Part shown: positions 1 to 7,514 of the stretch, piece by piece
Layout: each line of letters begins with the position of its first letter
Position numbering within the stretch: position 1 is the stretch's first letter
Assembly (NCBI GenBank): GCA_964464895.1
Contig: CAYXGY010000006.1
Location: forward strand, 27,761 to 91,760
Length of the DNA: 64,000 bases
Source: Helicobacter_D sp964464895
GTDB lineage: Bacteria > Campylobacterota > Campylobacteria > Campylobacterales > Helicobacteraceae
Reading direction: 5' to 3'
Notes under the pieces: generated by a model
Seen by the model: only the letters and a program-made list of their open reading frames with translations
Database searches by the model: none
What the model was told of the DNA's origin: nothing
Translations under genes and position numbers: made by a program

Positions 1-263
1 AACGCCCAGAAATTAAGACATTGTTGCAAACCATTGATAGTTTGAATTTTAGCGCGCGATGTTTTAACTGCTTGGATAGGTCGGGCATTAAATATCTAGG
101 CGAACTTGTGCTCCTTAGTGAAGACCAAATCAAAAACATTAAGAATCTAGGCAAAAAATCTTTAGATGAGATTACCACAAAGTTAGATGAATTGGGTTAT
201 CCTATCGGTAAAGAAATCCCAGAAGATTTGGTTGCACTACTTAAGAAAAAATTTTCTAACTAA
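1..263 (+). CDS. rpoA: RNA polymerase alpha subunit, C-terminal part (5' end outside window)
   Basis: The reading frame is open from base 3, so only the last 86 residues are visible. They form the alpha C-terminal domain, which contacts UP-element DNA and activators. The segment from 'LNFSARCFNCLDRSGI' to 'LGKKSLDEI' is the family's helix-hairpin-helix region. The ATG at base 21 is internal. rplQ follows after 12 bases, the usual end of the bacterial alpha operon. Identification is secure from the motif and the neighbour. Confidence 0.97.
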   Translation, partial: RPEIKTLLQTIDSLNFSARCFNCLDRSGIKYLGELVLLSEDQIKNIKNLGKKSLDEITTKLDELGYPIGKEIPEDLVALLKKKFSN

Positions 264-275
264 AAAGGATAACAA

Positions 276-626
276 ATGAGACACGGACATGGATATAGGA
301 AGCTAGGGCGAACGAGCTCTCATAGAAAAGCTTTATTAAAGAATCTTTCAATCGCCTTAATCGCAAGTGAAAAAATCGAAACGACGTTTCCAAAGGCAAA
401 AGAATTGCAAAGTTATTTTGAAAAATTAATCACAAAAGCAAAAAAGGGTGATTCTATGGCGCACCGCTTAGCTTTTTCTCATTTGCAACATAAAGATTCT
501 GTGAAAAAGCTAGTGAAAGAAATTGCGCCAAAATATGCTAATAAAAATGGTGGTTATACAAGAATCATTAAAACAAGAACAAGAGTAGGTGATGCTGCTC
601 CAATGGCTCTTATTGAGCTTGTTTAA
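276..626 (+). CDS. rplQ: 50S ribosomal protein L17
   Basis: L17 is a large-subunit ribosomal protein near the exit tunnel. This 116 aa protein starts with 'MRHGHGYRKLGRTSSHRKAL', the diagnostic L17 N-terminus, and has normal family length. An AAGGAT ribosome-binding site precedes the ATG. It is cotranscribed with rpoA and is followed by a strong hairpin, so it is probably the last gene of the operon. Confidence 0.98.
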   Translation: MRHGHGYRKLGRTSSHRKALLKNLSIALIASEKIETTFPKAKELQSYFEKLITKAKKGDSMAHRLAFSHLQHKDSVKKLVKEIAPKYANKNGGYTRIIKTRTRVGDAAPMALIELV

Positions 627-633
627 GTTTTGA

Positions 634-660
634 CAATAAGATTCCTAGTGAATCTTATTG
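634..660. terminator. Hairpin terminator after rplQ
   Basis: A perfect 11-bp inverted repeat (634-644 and 650-660) with loop CTAGT begins 7 bases after the rplQ stop. A short T-rich stretch follows on the plus strand. It lies between convergent rplQ and mogA and could serve both directions. Confidence 0.7.
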
Positions 661-734
661 TATGATTTTTAACCCCAACCCCCTACTGCAATGCTGCTTT
701 ACCTCTTTCTAAAAATAAAAAATAGTTGCAAATT

Positions 735-1271
735 TTAAGATTTTGGACGAAAAGCTTTGATAATATTTTCGTTTGTCTCCAAGTAGCTTGCACCAATTAA
801 ATCAAGACAATAAGGGATTGCAGGAAATACAGCATCTAAACATTCGCGAATGGACTTCGGCTTGCCCGGAAGATTAACGATTAGGCTTTGATTGCGGATT
901 CCAGCACTTTGACGCGAAAGGATAGCGGTTGGAACATATTGTAAGCTTGTTTGACGCATAAGCTCACCAAACCCCGGAAGCATTTTGTAGCATACTGCCT
1001 CTGTTGCTTCAGGTGTAACATCGCGCGGTGCTGGTCCCGTGCCCCCTGTGGTTACAATCAAATCGCATTGCTCCTCATCTGCAAGCTGTATGAGATTCTG
1101 TTTGATTGCCTCAAAGTCATCGGCAATCACTCTATAAACACATATAAAGGACGTAATTAAGTATTCCTCTAGGGTTTCATAAATTGCTTTGCCCGAAATA
1201 TCTTCATAAATGCCAGCACTTGCTCTATCTGATAGCGTCAAAATGCCAATTTTTGCTTGTTTTTTGTCCAT
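735..1271 (-). CDS. mogA: Molybdopterin adenylyltransferase MogA
   Basis: MogA adenylates molybdopterin before molybdate insertion during molybdenum cofactor synthesis in the cytoplasm. The 178 aa protein has the MoCF-fold signatures 'ILTLSDRASAG' near the N-terminus, 'VTTGGTGPAPRDVTPEA' mid-protein and 'NLPGKPKSIRECL' near the C-terminus. It is the last gene of a minus-strand run moaD-moaE-mobB-mogA with gaps of 0 to 7 bases, so these are probably one transcript. The cofactor would serve enzymes such as formate dehydrogenase or nitrate reductase, none of which is in this window. Confidence 0.93.
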   Translation of the reverse strand: MDKKQAKIGILTLSDRASAGIYEDISGKAIYETLEEYLITSFICVYRVIADDFEAIKQNLIQLADEEQCDLIVTTGGTGPAPRDVTPEATEAVCYKMLPGFGELMRQTSLQYVPTAILSRQSAGIRNQSLIVNLPGKPKSIRECLDAVFPAIPYCLDLIGASYLETNENIIKAFRPKS

Positions 1272-1273
1272 TG

Positions 1274-1771
1274 TTAAGATTCCTTGATGTTTGTGTCAAT
1301 CCATTCTAAAATTTGCCGAATCTCGTTTAAATCCAAAATCGGCAGATTATAAGAGGTAAGCGATTCTTTGTTGATAGTAGAATCTATCGCAATGGCTTGA
1401 ATGTGGGGCAGGAAACGCGTATCAAATGTATTTCTTGCTACGCAAATTCTAGGCAATGGTAATTCCTTAAGCCCCTCAACGAATAAATAATCGTATGCTT
1501 TGAAGTGTGCAAGCAGAGATTCAAGGCTGAAAGATTGGTGGAATCTTAAAGTCGTTTGTGTTGCTCCAAGTATCGCAATATCAGCCCCTGTCTCAAAGAA
1601 ACGTGCAGAATCTTTGCCTGCAGTGTCTAAAATGGCTTTGTCCTTTGGGTCGTGTTTGATGATGCCAATGCGTTTTTGTGGAGAATGTGCTTTAAGGTGT
1701 AGCGCGATTTTTTCAATCAAAGTCGTTTTGCCACTATTGGAATTACCTGTAAATGCAACAGCTTTCATCAT
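1274..1771 (-). CDS. mobB: Molybdopterin-guanine dinucleotide adapter MobB
   Basis: MobB is a GTP-binding accessory protein for conversion of molybdopterin to its guanine dinucleotide form. The 165 aa protein has a Walker A motif 'GNSNSGKTTL' at residues 9-18, the family segment 'GIIKHDPKD' and 'FVEGLKELPLPRI' for the second nucleotide-contacting region. The start could be either of two tandem Met codons. It sits between moaE and mogA with 2 to 7 base gaps, consistent with one operon. Confidence 0.9.
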   Translation of the reverse strand: MMKAVAFTGNSNSGKTTLIEKIALHLKAHSPQKRIGIIKHDPKDKAILDTAGKDSARFFETGADIAILGATQTTLRFHQSFSLESLLAHFKAYDYLFVEGLKELPLPRICVARNTFDTRFLPHIQAIAIDSTINKESLTSYNLPILDLNEIRQILEWIDTNIKES

Positions 1772-1778
1772 TTATTCT

Positions 1779-2234
1779 TTAGTTTAGGATTCCACTATGT
1801 GGCAAGCGGTAACTACGTTCTTTAGCATAAATTCTCTGCCCATTTTTTAAATCATATTTCCAAATCGGCGCGCGATGTTTGAAATCCTCAATAAATTCTT
1901 CAAATATTTCCAAAGTCGCACGTCGTTTGGGGCTAAAAATCCCTGCCATATAAGAGCTTTGATGATTTAAAACATCACCTTTAGAATGCGCCATTTTAAG
2001 TAAGACTTCTTTTGCAAGTGCTTTTTTTGCCCAACCTAGAAACCATTGCTCTAGTAAGGGCGGATAAATATCAAAACTCAAGCCATCGCAGTGATTTTCT
2101 GCACGTACAATTCCTGTAAAAATCGCATTTGCGCCTAAATTAGCCTGTGCGCCAAATTCAAACCAATTTTTGTAAATGGCAAGAGTATCCAACGCACCCT
2201 CAAAAATTTCCAATCCATCAACTTGGCTTTGCAT
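1779..2234 (-). CDS. moaE: Molybdopterin synthase catalytic subunit MoaE
   Basis: MoaE is the large subunit of molybdopterin synthase; it transfers sulfur from the MoaD C-terminus to precursor Z. The 151 aa protein contains 'GANAIFTGIVRAEN' and the basic 'FSPKRRATLEIFEEFIEDFK', the usual MoaE regions. It begins directly after the moaD stop codon, so the two subunits are translationally adjacent, as in other bacteria. Length is normal for the family. Confidence 0.92.
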   Translation of the reverse strand: MQSQVDGLEIFEGALDTLAIYKNWFEFGAQANLGANAIFTGIVRAENHCDGLSFDIYPPLLEQWFLGWAKKALAKEVLLKMAHSKGDVLNHQSSYMAGIFSPKRRATLEIFEEFIEDFKHRAPIWKYDLKNGQRIYAKERSYRLPHSGILN

Positions 2235-2456
2235 TTATCCACCACAAACAGGGGGCAATAATGCAATCTTATCGCCTTTTTTGATAGGAGTATCTAGCGA
2301 GGTGATGATTTCGTTATTTAAAGCAATGGCGCAATCCTTTAACCAATCTTTTAATTCCGGAATCGCTTGTAATTCCTGTTTTAATGCGTAAAAATCTTTT
2401 GCTTGACTTTGAAAAGTCTTATTACCAAGTGGTCCCAAAAATTCAATTTCTATCAT
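2235..2456 (-). CDS. moaD: Molybdopterin synthase sulfur carrier subunit MoaD
   Basis: This 73 aa ubiquitin-like protein ends in 'LPPVCGG'. The terminal Gly-Gly is the site that is adenylated and thiocarboxylated to supply sulfur to molybdopterin. The N-terminal 'IEIEFLGPLGNKT' is the first beta-strand region. It is the first recognisable gene of the minus-strand cofactor cluster and abuts moaE. Confidence 0.92.
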   Translation of the reverse strand: MIEIEFLGPLGNKTFQSQAKDFYALKQELQAIPELKDWLKDCAIALNNEIITSLDTPIKKGDKIALLPPVCGG

Positions 2457-2465
2457 TGTTTCACC

Positions 2466-2822
2466 TTATAGCAAATCCATACGTTCTTCTTGTATTTGGT
2501 AGGGTACGATTTCGTTAGGTTGTTTTGTTTCTTTTGCCTCTCTTGGATAAAATTTACCCGGATTTTTTCCGCTAGATTTTACGCTTGGAGTTTTATTGAC
2601 AGAGAGAATCTTACCTGTTTTGCCATCTACAAAAAACATAGAATCCTGCGGATATTTGCGCATTTCTTCTTGCAAGGTTGCGTCAAATGGCGTGAGTGGT
2701 GGGACTTTGACGACAACATTTGGCTGTGGTTTGGGTGAGGTGGCTTGCACAAAGTTATCCGCTTGAATAAAAGTGCTGATACAGAAGGTCGCAAGTAGAA
2801 GTCTAAAAAGAGATTTCATCAA
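2466..2822 (-). CDS. Secreted hypothetical protein
   Basis: I do not recognise this 118 aa protein. Residues 1-21 ('MMKSLFRLLLATFCISTFIQ', then A) look like a Sec signal peptide with cleavage near Ala21, so the mature protein is probably periplasmic. The rest is Pro/Lys-rich, with 'FFVDGKTGKILSVNKTP' as the most structured segment and no Cys or known motif. It lies 9 bases upstream of moaD on the same strand, so it may be cotranscribed with the cofactor genes, but nothing links it to molybdenum. Confidence 0.6.
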   Translation of the reverse strand: MMKSLFRLLLATFCISTFIQADNFVQATSPKPQPNVVVKVPPLTPFDATLQEEMRKYPQDSMFFVDGKTGKILSVNKTPSVKSSGKNPGKFYPREAKETKQPNEIVPYQIQEERMDLL

Positions 2823-2844
2823 TTTTCCTTATAATTAATTTGGC

Positions 2845-2850
2845 TATAAT
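2845..2850 (+). promoter_or_regulatory. Candidate -10 box for ridA
   Basis: TATAAT preceded by a G and an AT-rich stretch lies 41 bases before the ridA ATG. It matches the extended -10 style of Campylobacterota housekeeping promoters, which often lack a clear -35 box. Confidence 0.5.
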
Positions 2851-2890
2851 TTTATAACATTTAAAAGATAAAGTAAAGGAGATTCTTAAG

Positions 2891-3265
2891 ATGTTGGACA
2901 TTATTGCGACACAAAATGCGCCCCAAGCTATTGGTCCTTATTCCCAAGCAATAGAGGCAAAGGGCGTGATTTATACTTCAGGACAAATTGGATTAACACC
3001 GCAGGGAGTATTAGTTGAGGGCATTGAAGCGCAGACGAGGCAAGTGCTCAATAACCTTAGCGAGGTTTTAAAAGCGGGTGGAAGCAGTTTGCAAAATGTC
3101 GTAAAAACTACGATTTTTTTAAGCAATATGGACGATTTTGCACTCGTGAATGCAATCTATGCGGAGTTTTTCGGAGAGCATAAGCCTGCTAGAAGCACGG
3201 TAGCGGTGAAAGCACTGCCTAAAGATGCTTTGGTGGAGATTGAATGTATTGCGTTAAAGCAATGA
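2891..3265 (+). CDS. ridA: RidA family reactive enamine/imine deaminase
   Basis: RidA hydrolyses reactive enamine/imine intermediates released by PLP enzymes, protecting the cell from 2-aminoacrylate. The 124 aa protein shows the family order: 'APQAIGPYSQAIEAKG' at the N-terminus, 'YTSGQIGL', 'GGSSLQNVVKTTIFL' and 'PARSTVAVKALPKDALVEIE' carrying the conserved Arg and Glu. The ATG is preceded by AAGGAG. It appears to be a single-gene unit with its own promoter and a terminator hairpin. Confidence 0.95.
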   Translation: MLDIIATQNAPQAIGPYSQAIEAKGVIYTSGQIGLTPQGVLVEGIEAQTRQVLNNLSEVLKAGGSSLQNVVKTTIFLSNMDDFALVNAIYAEFFGEHKPARSTVAVKALPKDALVEIECIALKQ

Positions 3266-3345
3266 TTTGATGAGGATAGCTCATTGATTCTTCTTGCGAG
3301 CGTAAGCGAAGCAATCTATAATTCTGCAAAAAGTAAATTTTACAA

Positions 3346-3375
3346 TTATGGAATCTTCAAGGCAAGATTCCATAA
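3346..3375. terminator. Hairpin terminator after ridA
   Basis: A perfect 12-bp inverted repeat (3346-3357 and 3364-3375) with a 6-base loop is followed by TATTTTG. It lies between ridA and the convergent channel pseudogene and may act on both. Confidence 0.65.
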
Positions 3376-3394
3376 TATTTTGATTGCCACGATT

Positions 3395-4092
3395 CTAATC
3401 TAGTGATTTAGCCCTCTGTGCCTTTAATTCATTAATGCTATCTATAATCACCCCAATGACCATATTTAATACGATGAAAGTAGTGATAATGATAAAGCTA
3501 ACAAAATATGCCCAAGCATAAGGGAAAATTGCTATTGTAGGACGAGCGACAGCCTTACTCTAGCTATCCCCAGTCATCACTTGGAATAGGGTATAAAGAC
3601 TGCGTCCCAAATCACCAAAATACACAGGATTTGCTTCGCCAAAGAGCTGTGTGCCAAGATAGGCATAAATATAATAAACAATCAGTATTACAACTCCAAG
3701 ACACGCGACACTAGGGACACTTCTAGCAATGACAGAGAGGATAAATTGTAGTTGTGGTATGACTGAAAAAAGCCGCATAATTCTAAGCACACGAAATAAT
3801 AGCAATACAAGAACATTGCCACCAAAGAACGATGAAAATGAGCACAATACTAGTGCCATATCAAAGAGATTCCAACCACTTTTAAAGTATGAAAGTCGTA
3901 ACACAATGAGCTTAAGCACCATCTCAACGACAAAAAAGTATAAATAAAAGGTATCCAATAGCACGAAAATTTCAGTAAGTTTCGCGTCTGCTTTCACACT
4001 TGATAGGCTTAAAGCACCGATACACAAGGCATTAAAACCACCACAGCGGCGATTACAATTTGCGTTCCTTTAGATTCTATAAATTTTTTCAC
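3395..4092 (-). pseudogene. Broken voltage-gated-type ion channel gene
   Basis: The product resembles a single-domain six-helix cation channel of the NavBac/ion_trans type. The voltage-sensor S4 segment is visible ('VLLLFRVLRIMRLFSVIPQL'), then a pore region ending '...FQVMTGDS'. A TAG at 3560-3562 follows where related filters have Trp (TGDSW), and the frame then reads on through S6 ('FIIITTFIVFNMVIGVIIDS') to a natural stop at 3395. Near the N-terminus a GTG-started segment (from 4092) is out of frame by one base; one extra T in the T run at 4033-4037 would join it. There are thus two independent lesions, so a functional channel is unlikely. Confidence 0.8.
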
Positions 4093-4156
4093 ATCCCAAC
4101 TCCAAAATATTTTAAAGTGTATTCATCTCTGCGGTATTTTGAATTTCCTAGCTTAC

Positions 4157-4730
4157 TTAGTCTGATTCTATTCCTACGAAAAATGCGGGTAGAAATTTAA
4201 ATGCCTGTGTAGGATCTAAGTCTTCAAGGTTCTTGACTTTGGTTTCATCAAAAGTTACTTCATTCCTATGTTGAAAAAAATCAATTATTATTATTTTTTG
4301 TGCTGGGGCGCAGACGCTCTCAAAGAGTTTTTTTGTATGACTTTCTACTAGGGATTTGATTTCTTTGCTTTTAGTCTCATAAAAATCTTTATACTCATAG
4401 TAAATATCTATTAGTGCATCAATATCGTGCAATCCTAGATATTCTTTGTAAGATTCTGGAAGGGTGCTTGGATTCTCTTTTGCGAGATTAGAAAGCATGT
4501 CAGCAAAGATATAGTTAGTTGATAATTCTGCGTTGTTGCACGCCCCATTACCATATCTTTGTTGCATTTTAGCAAATGTTTTTTTATCTACTTTAATTTT
4601 TTCTTTCAGATTAAATTCTGTTACAAAATCATATCCACAATCTGGAAAATATCTATTGCGTACGTATTTGTAGTCATTATTCTTGCATTAATCCACAAAA
4701 AAGAATCGCAATGCACATTAACTTTTTCAT
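4157..4730 (-). pseudogene. Frameshifted gene for a secreted hypothetical protein
   Basis: I do not recognise the family. A start at 4730 with AGGAG encodes a signal-peptide-like N-terminus ('MKKLMCIAILFCGLMQ') that stops at 4677-4679. A second frame is open from about 4688 through 'NNDYKYVRNRYFPDCGYDF' and 'AKMQQRYGNGACNN' to 'FFVGIESD' at 4157, and has no ATG, GTG or TTG start until 4567. One indel between about 4679 and 4688 would give a roughly 190 aa exported protein. The start overlaps the end of the upstream P-loop gene, so the two were probably cotranscribed. A shorter protein starting at 4567 is the alternative reading. Confidence 0.55.
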
Positions 4731-4739
4731 TCTTTCTCC

Positions 4740-5234
4740 TTATAAGTATTTTTCAATCAGTTTGATAAGTTCATCACTTTGCTTTTGCAAAAGATTCGCA
4801 AGTTCTTTCTTTTTATCATTTTCTTGCTCCCCTTTGTCGTTGCAAATGCTAAACCAATGGTTCTCCACAGCCGCATCAGCTTTTTGTTTGCCATTTATTT
4901 GCAAAATTTCTTCCAAAGCTTCCACTGAACCGCTATCTTTTCTCTTTCTTGTAGCAAAGACACAAACTTCAATCTCACAAACATTTTCGCTTTCGCACAT
5001 TTCACAAAAGATTTCATACTTATCATTCACTACTCTTTTGATGTCTCCAGCACTGATGAAACCTATCATTTTGCCATTTAGTTCAAGCAAAGCTACAAAG
5101 TCCCCACATTCATAATATTTTAGTTTCTTTAATTTTGCGTTTTCCAAAATTTTCAAAAAACACCAATCAATTGTAGTGGTTTTGCCAACACTCTCTACGC
5201 CTTTAACCTGTATAAAATGATTGATTTGAATCAT
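4740..5234 (-). CDS. Small P-loop NTPase-like protein, module copy A
   Basis: This 164 aa protein has a Walker A motif 'GVESVGKT' at residues 12-19. It is paralogous to the protein at 14418-14933. Shared blocks are 'HFIQVKG', 'GKTTTI', 'GDFVAL.ELNGKMIGF', 'EIEVCVFATR' and 'NGKQKADA..EN.WF.IC', followed by a charged C-terminal helix. The hydrophobic strand ending in 'FATR' resembles the later strand of small nucleotide-binding folds, but no Walker B aspartate is certain. Function is unknown; a small ATPase or kinase is an inference. AAGGAGC precedes the ATG. It is divergent from the HTH gene at 5395 across an inverted repeat. Confidence 0.8.
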   Translation of the reverse strand: MIQINHFIQVKGVESVGKTTTIDWCFLKILENAKLKKLKYYECGDFVALLELNGKMIGFISAGDIKRVVNDKYEIFCEMCESENVCEIEVCVFATRKRKDSGSVEALEEILQINGKQKADAAVENHWFSICNDKGEQENDKKKELANLLQKQSDELIKLIEKYL

Positions 5235-5272
5235 TTACACGCTCCTTTATGTTGTAATCAAAAAATAGAGAG

Positions 5273-5330
5273 TTACAATAATACGATATATTTTCTTAAA
5301 AAAGTATTTATATACGAAATATTATCGTAA
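5273..5330. promoter_or_regulatory. Inverted repeat between divergent module A genes
   Basis: Arms 5273-5284 and 5319-5330 match at 10 of 12 positions as an inverted repeat (TTAC-n-ATAATA type) separated by 34 bases. They sit in the 160-base AT-rich gap between the P-loop gene and the HTH gene, so they are a candidate operator for the HTH protein. AT-rich sequence makes chance repeats common, so support is modest. Confidence 0.4.
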
Positions 5331-5394
5331 TTTGAAATCAAGAGAAAGTTTTATTTAATTCGCTTTATAAATTCATAATTATGAGAACAATTTA

Positions 5395-5604
5395 ATGAAA
5401 TACACACAACAAGACAAAGCGAGAATCTTACGCATTACCACACGCACTTTGCAACGTTGGAAATACACCAAGCCCGAACTTTTTGCTATTATTGAAGCAG
5501 GATTTAAAATGCGTGAAAAAATCTATTCCCAAGAAATGTATAATGAGGAAATCCAATCCCTCATCAAATCCATTGACCCCCGCACGCTTCCCTCATCTCA
5601 TTAA
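5395..5604 (+). CDS. Small helix-turn-helix protein, module copy A
   Basis: This is a 69 aa basic protein. Residues 11-32 ('ILRITTRTLQRWKYTKPELF') resemble a helix-turn-helix followed by the 'KP.L' turn. It is paralogous to the 69 aa protein at 14035-14244, sharing 'TL..W...KP.L......GFK..E.I'. It is transcribed away from the adjacent P-loop gene, so a DNA-binding regulator of both genes is the simplest inference. The ribosome-binding site is weak. The last residues are Pro/Ser-rich and differ from the paralogue. Confidence 0.65.
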   Translation: MKYTQQDKARILRITTRTLQRWKYTKPELFAIIEAGFKMREKIYSQEMYNEEIQSLIKSIDPRTLPSSH

Positions 5605-5689
5605 AACCAAATCACAAATTCACTTCAGTTTTTACATTCGCAAATCCGCATTGCTCTATTGTTTCAAGTAATCTTAATAAATTTTGAGC

Positions 5690-5695
5690 TAAAAT
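5690..5695 (+). promoter_or_regulatory. Candidate -10 box for rplU-rpmA
   Basis: The sequence GCTAAAATTCCGC, with TAAAAT as the -10 element, lies 56 bases upstream of rplU. Very similar GCTAAAAT elements precede yajC and rplI in this window, which supports a real promoter class. Confidence 0.5.
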
Positions 5696-5750
5696 TCCGC
5701 CTTTTATTAGGTTTTAATAAAAAGAACTTCAAATTTAAGGATATTGTATT

Positions 5751-6062
5751 ATGTATGCAATCATTAGGAATGGAGGCAAGCAATACAAGGTCAAGCAAGG
5801 CGACATTATTTTGTTAGATTGTTTGAACCTTGAGCCAAAGTCAAAAGTTGAAGTGAAAGAAGTTTTAGCTATCTGCGAGGGTGATAATGTGAAGCTTGGC
5901 ACGCCTTATGTGAGCGGTGCAAAAGTAGAATTAGAAGTCATCAACGAGGGCAGAGGCAGAAAGGTCATCACTTTTAAGAAAAGACGCAGAAAAGATAGCA
6001 AAACCAAAAGAGGTTTTAGAAGAGACTTCACGCGTGTTCGTGTGGTTACGATTGCGGCTTAA
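5751..6062 (+). CDS. rplU: 50S ribosomal protein L21
   Basis: L21 binds 23S rRNA in the large subunit. The 103 aa protein begins 'MYAIIRNGGKQYKVKQGD' and ends with the family's basic segment 'KKRRRKDSKTKRGFRRDFT'. Length is normal. It is followed after 25 bases by rpmA, the usual pairing. The A-run and AAGGA upstream place the start at this ATG. Confidence 0.98.
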   Translation: MYAIIRNGGKQYKVKQGDIILLDCLNLEPKSKVEVKEVLAICEGDNVKLGTPYVSGAKVELEVINEGRGRKVITFKKRRRKDSKTKRGFRRDFTRVRVVTIAA

Positions 6063-6087
6063 GCATTGCGACATATAAGGAGTTAAT

Positions 6088-6345
6088 ATGGCACACAAGA
6101 AAGGTCAGGGTAGCACCCAAAACAACCGCGATTCTGCGGGACGCCGTTTGGGTGTTAAGAAATTCGGTGGGCAATTTGTTCGTGCTGGAAATATCATCAT
6201 TCGCCAAAGAGGGACAAAGGTGCATCCCGGAAATAATGTAGGTATGGGCAAAGACCATACGATTTTTGCATTAATGGATGGCGTTGTTTCTTTTGAAAGA
6301 AAAGATAGAGAGCGCAAAAAAGTCTCCGTGATTCCTGCTTCTTAA
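6088..6345 (+). CDS. rpmA: 50S ribosomal protein L27
   Basis: L27 reaches the peptidyl-transferase centre with its N-terminal tail. The 85 aa protein starts 'MAHKKGQGSTQNNRDSAGRR', without the extended N-terminus that some Firmicutes cleave. It also has 'GTKVHPGNNVGMGKDHTIFA'. It is cotranscribed with rplU and lies 65 bases upstream of obgE, the conserved bacterial order. Confidence 0.98.
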   Translation: MAHKKGQGSTQNNRDSAGRRLGVKKFGGQFVRAGNIIIRQRGTKVHPGNNVGMGKDHTIFALMDGVVSFERKDRERKKVSVIPAS

Positions 6346-6359
6346 ACTTCCGCATTTTT

Positions 6360-6378
6360 AGGATTCTTAAAGAATCCT
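6360..6378 (+). terminator. Hairpin between rpmA and obgE
   Basis: AGGATTCTT and AAGAATCCT form a near-perfect palindrome separated by one A, followed by a short A run and then T-rich sequence. It could be a partial terminator or attenuator that reduces transcription into obgE. Confidence 0.45.
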
Positions 6379-6410
6379 AAAAGATTCTTTTTGACTTTTA
6401 AGGTTATTTG

Positions 6411-7514
6411 ATGTTTGTTGATAGTGTTCAAATCTTTGTATCTTCAGGCAAAGGCGGTGAGGGTGCGATTTCTTTTCGTAGGGAGAAATTTGTGCTTAAT
6501 GGCGGTCCTGATGGAGGCGATGGCGGCAAAGGAGGGAATGTATATTTTCAAGTGGATAACAATACCGATACACTCTCACACTTTAGGGGACATAAATGCT
6601 TCAAAGCCCAAAATGGACAGCCCGGTCAGGGGCGCAATAAACACGGCAAAAAGGGCGAGGATTTAGTAATTGTCGTGCCACCGGGAACGCAAGTATTTGA
6701 AGACAATCAATTATTATTAGATTTATTAGAGGGTGAAAAAATCTTATTTTTAGAGGGGGGCAAAGGCGGTTTGGGCAATTCGCATTTCAAAAGCGCGACA
6801 AACCAACGCCCCACCTATGCACAAAAAGGCTTGCCCGGGATTGAAAAAAACATTCGGTTAGAATTAAAATTGATTGCAGATGTTGGCTTGGTTGGTTTTC
6901 CCAATGTTGGCAAATCTACCCTTGTGAGCACACTCTCAAACGCCAAACCGGAAATTGCAAATTATGAATTTACAACGCTCATTCCTAGCTTAGGAATCGT
7001 AAAGGTTGGCGACTATCAATCTTTCGTGCTTGCAGATATTCCGGGCATTATTGGTGGTGCGAGTGAGGGCAAGGGTTTGGGATTAGAGTTTTTGCGTCAC
7101 ATTGAGCGCACACGATTCTTACTTTTTGTGCTAGACCTCGCAAATTATCGTTCCTTAAAAGAGCAATTCTCTACATTGAGGACAGAATTAGAGAATTTTA
7201 GCTCCAAGCTCGCAAAACGTCCTTTTGGGATTATGTTTTCTAAGCTTGATACGCAAGGAAGGAACTTAGAAAATACAGAATCGCAAGGCTATCAAGAATC
7301 CATTAGTGAATTTTTAGATGAGTTTGGATTCCAATTAAAGACGAGAGAAAATCCCTTGCTGTTTATGCAGAAAGATAAAGAGAACTTCGGCGTGGATTAT
7401 GATTTGAATCTGCCGCTTTTCGCGCTAGCTGTTTCTAGTGTGAGCGGGGAAAATTTAGAATCCTTACGATTTCTTTTATATACTTGTTTAAAGGATTGGA
7501 ATGCACAAAAATAG
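6411..7514 (+). CDS. obgE: Obg/CgtA GTPase
   Basis: Obg is an essential GTPase that binds the 50S subunit and couples ribosome maturation to growth. The 367 aa protein has the glycine-rich Obg fold at residues 1-155 ('GGPDGGDGGKGGNVYF'), then a G domain with G1 'GFPNVGKST', switch region 'DIPGIIGGASEGKGLG' and G4 'SKLD'. The ATG at 6411 is preferred over the TTG just before it. Its last 14 bases overlap proB, so the two are probably translationally coupled. Confidence 0.97.
   Translation: MFVDSVQIFVSSGKGGEGAISFRREKFVLNGGPDGGDGGKGGNVYFQVDNNTDTLSHFRGHKCFKAQNGQPGQGRNKHGKKGEDLVIVVPPGTQVFEDNQLLLDLLEGEKILFLEGGKGGLGNSHFKSATNQRPTYAQKGLPGIEKNIRLELKLIADVGLVGFPNVGKSTLVSTLSNAKPEIANYEFTTLIPSLGIVKVGDYQSFVLADIPGIIGGASEGKGLGLEFLRHIERTRFLLFVLDLANYRSLKEQFSTLRTELENFSSKLAKRPFGIMFSKLDTQGRNLENTESQGYQESISEFLDEFGFQLKTRENPLLFMQKDKENFGVDYDLNLPLFALAVSSVSGENLESLRFLLYTCLKDWNAQK

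Noticed and set aside
4711..5115. Plus-strand frame of 134 codons opposite the module A P-loop gene
   Set aside because: Antisense to a gene with a conserved paralogue; the translation is low-complexity Ser/Phe.
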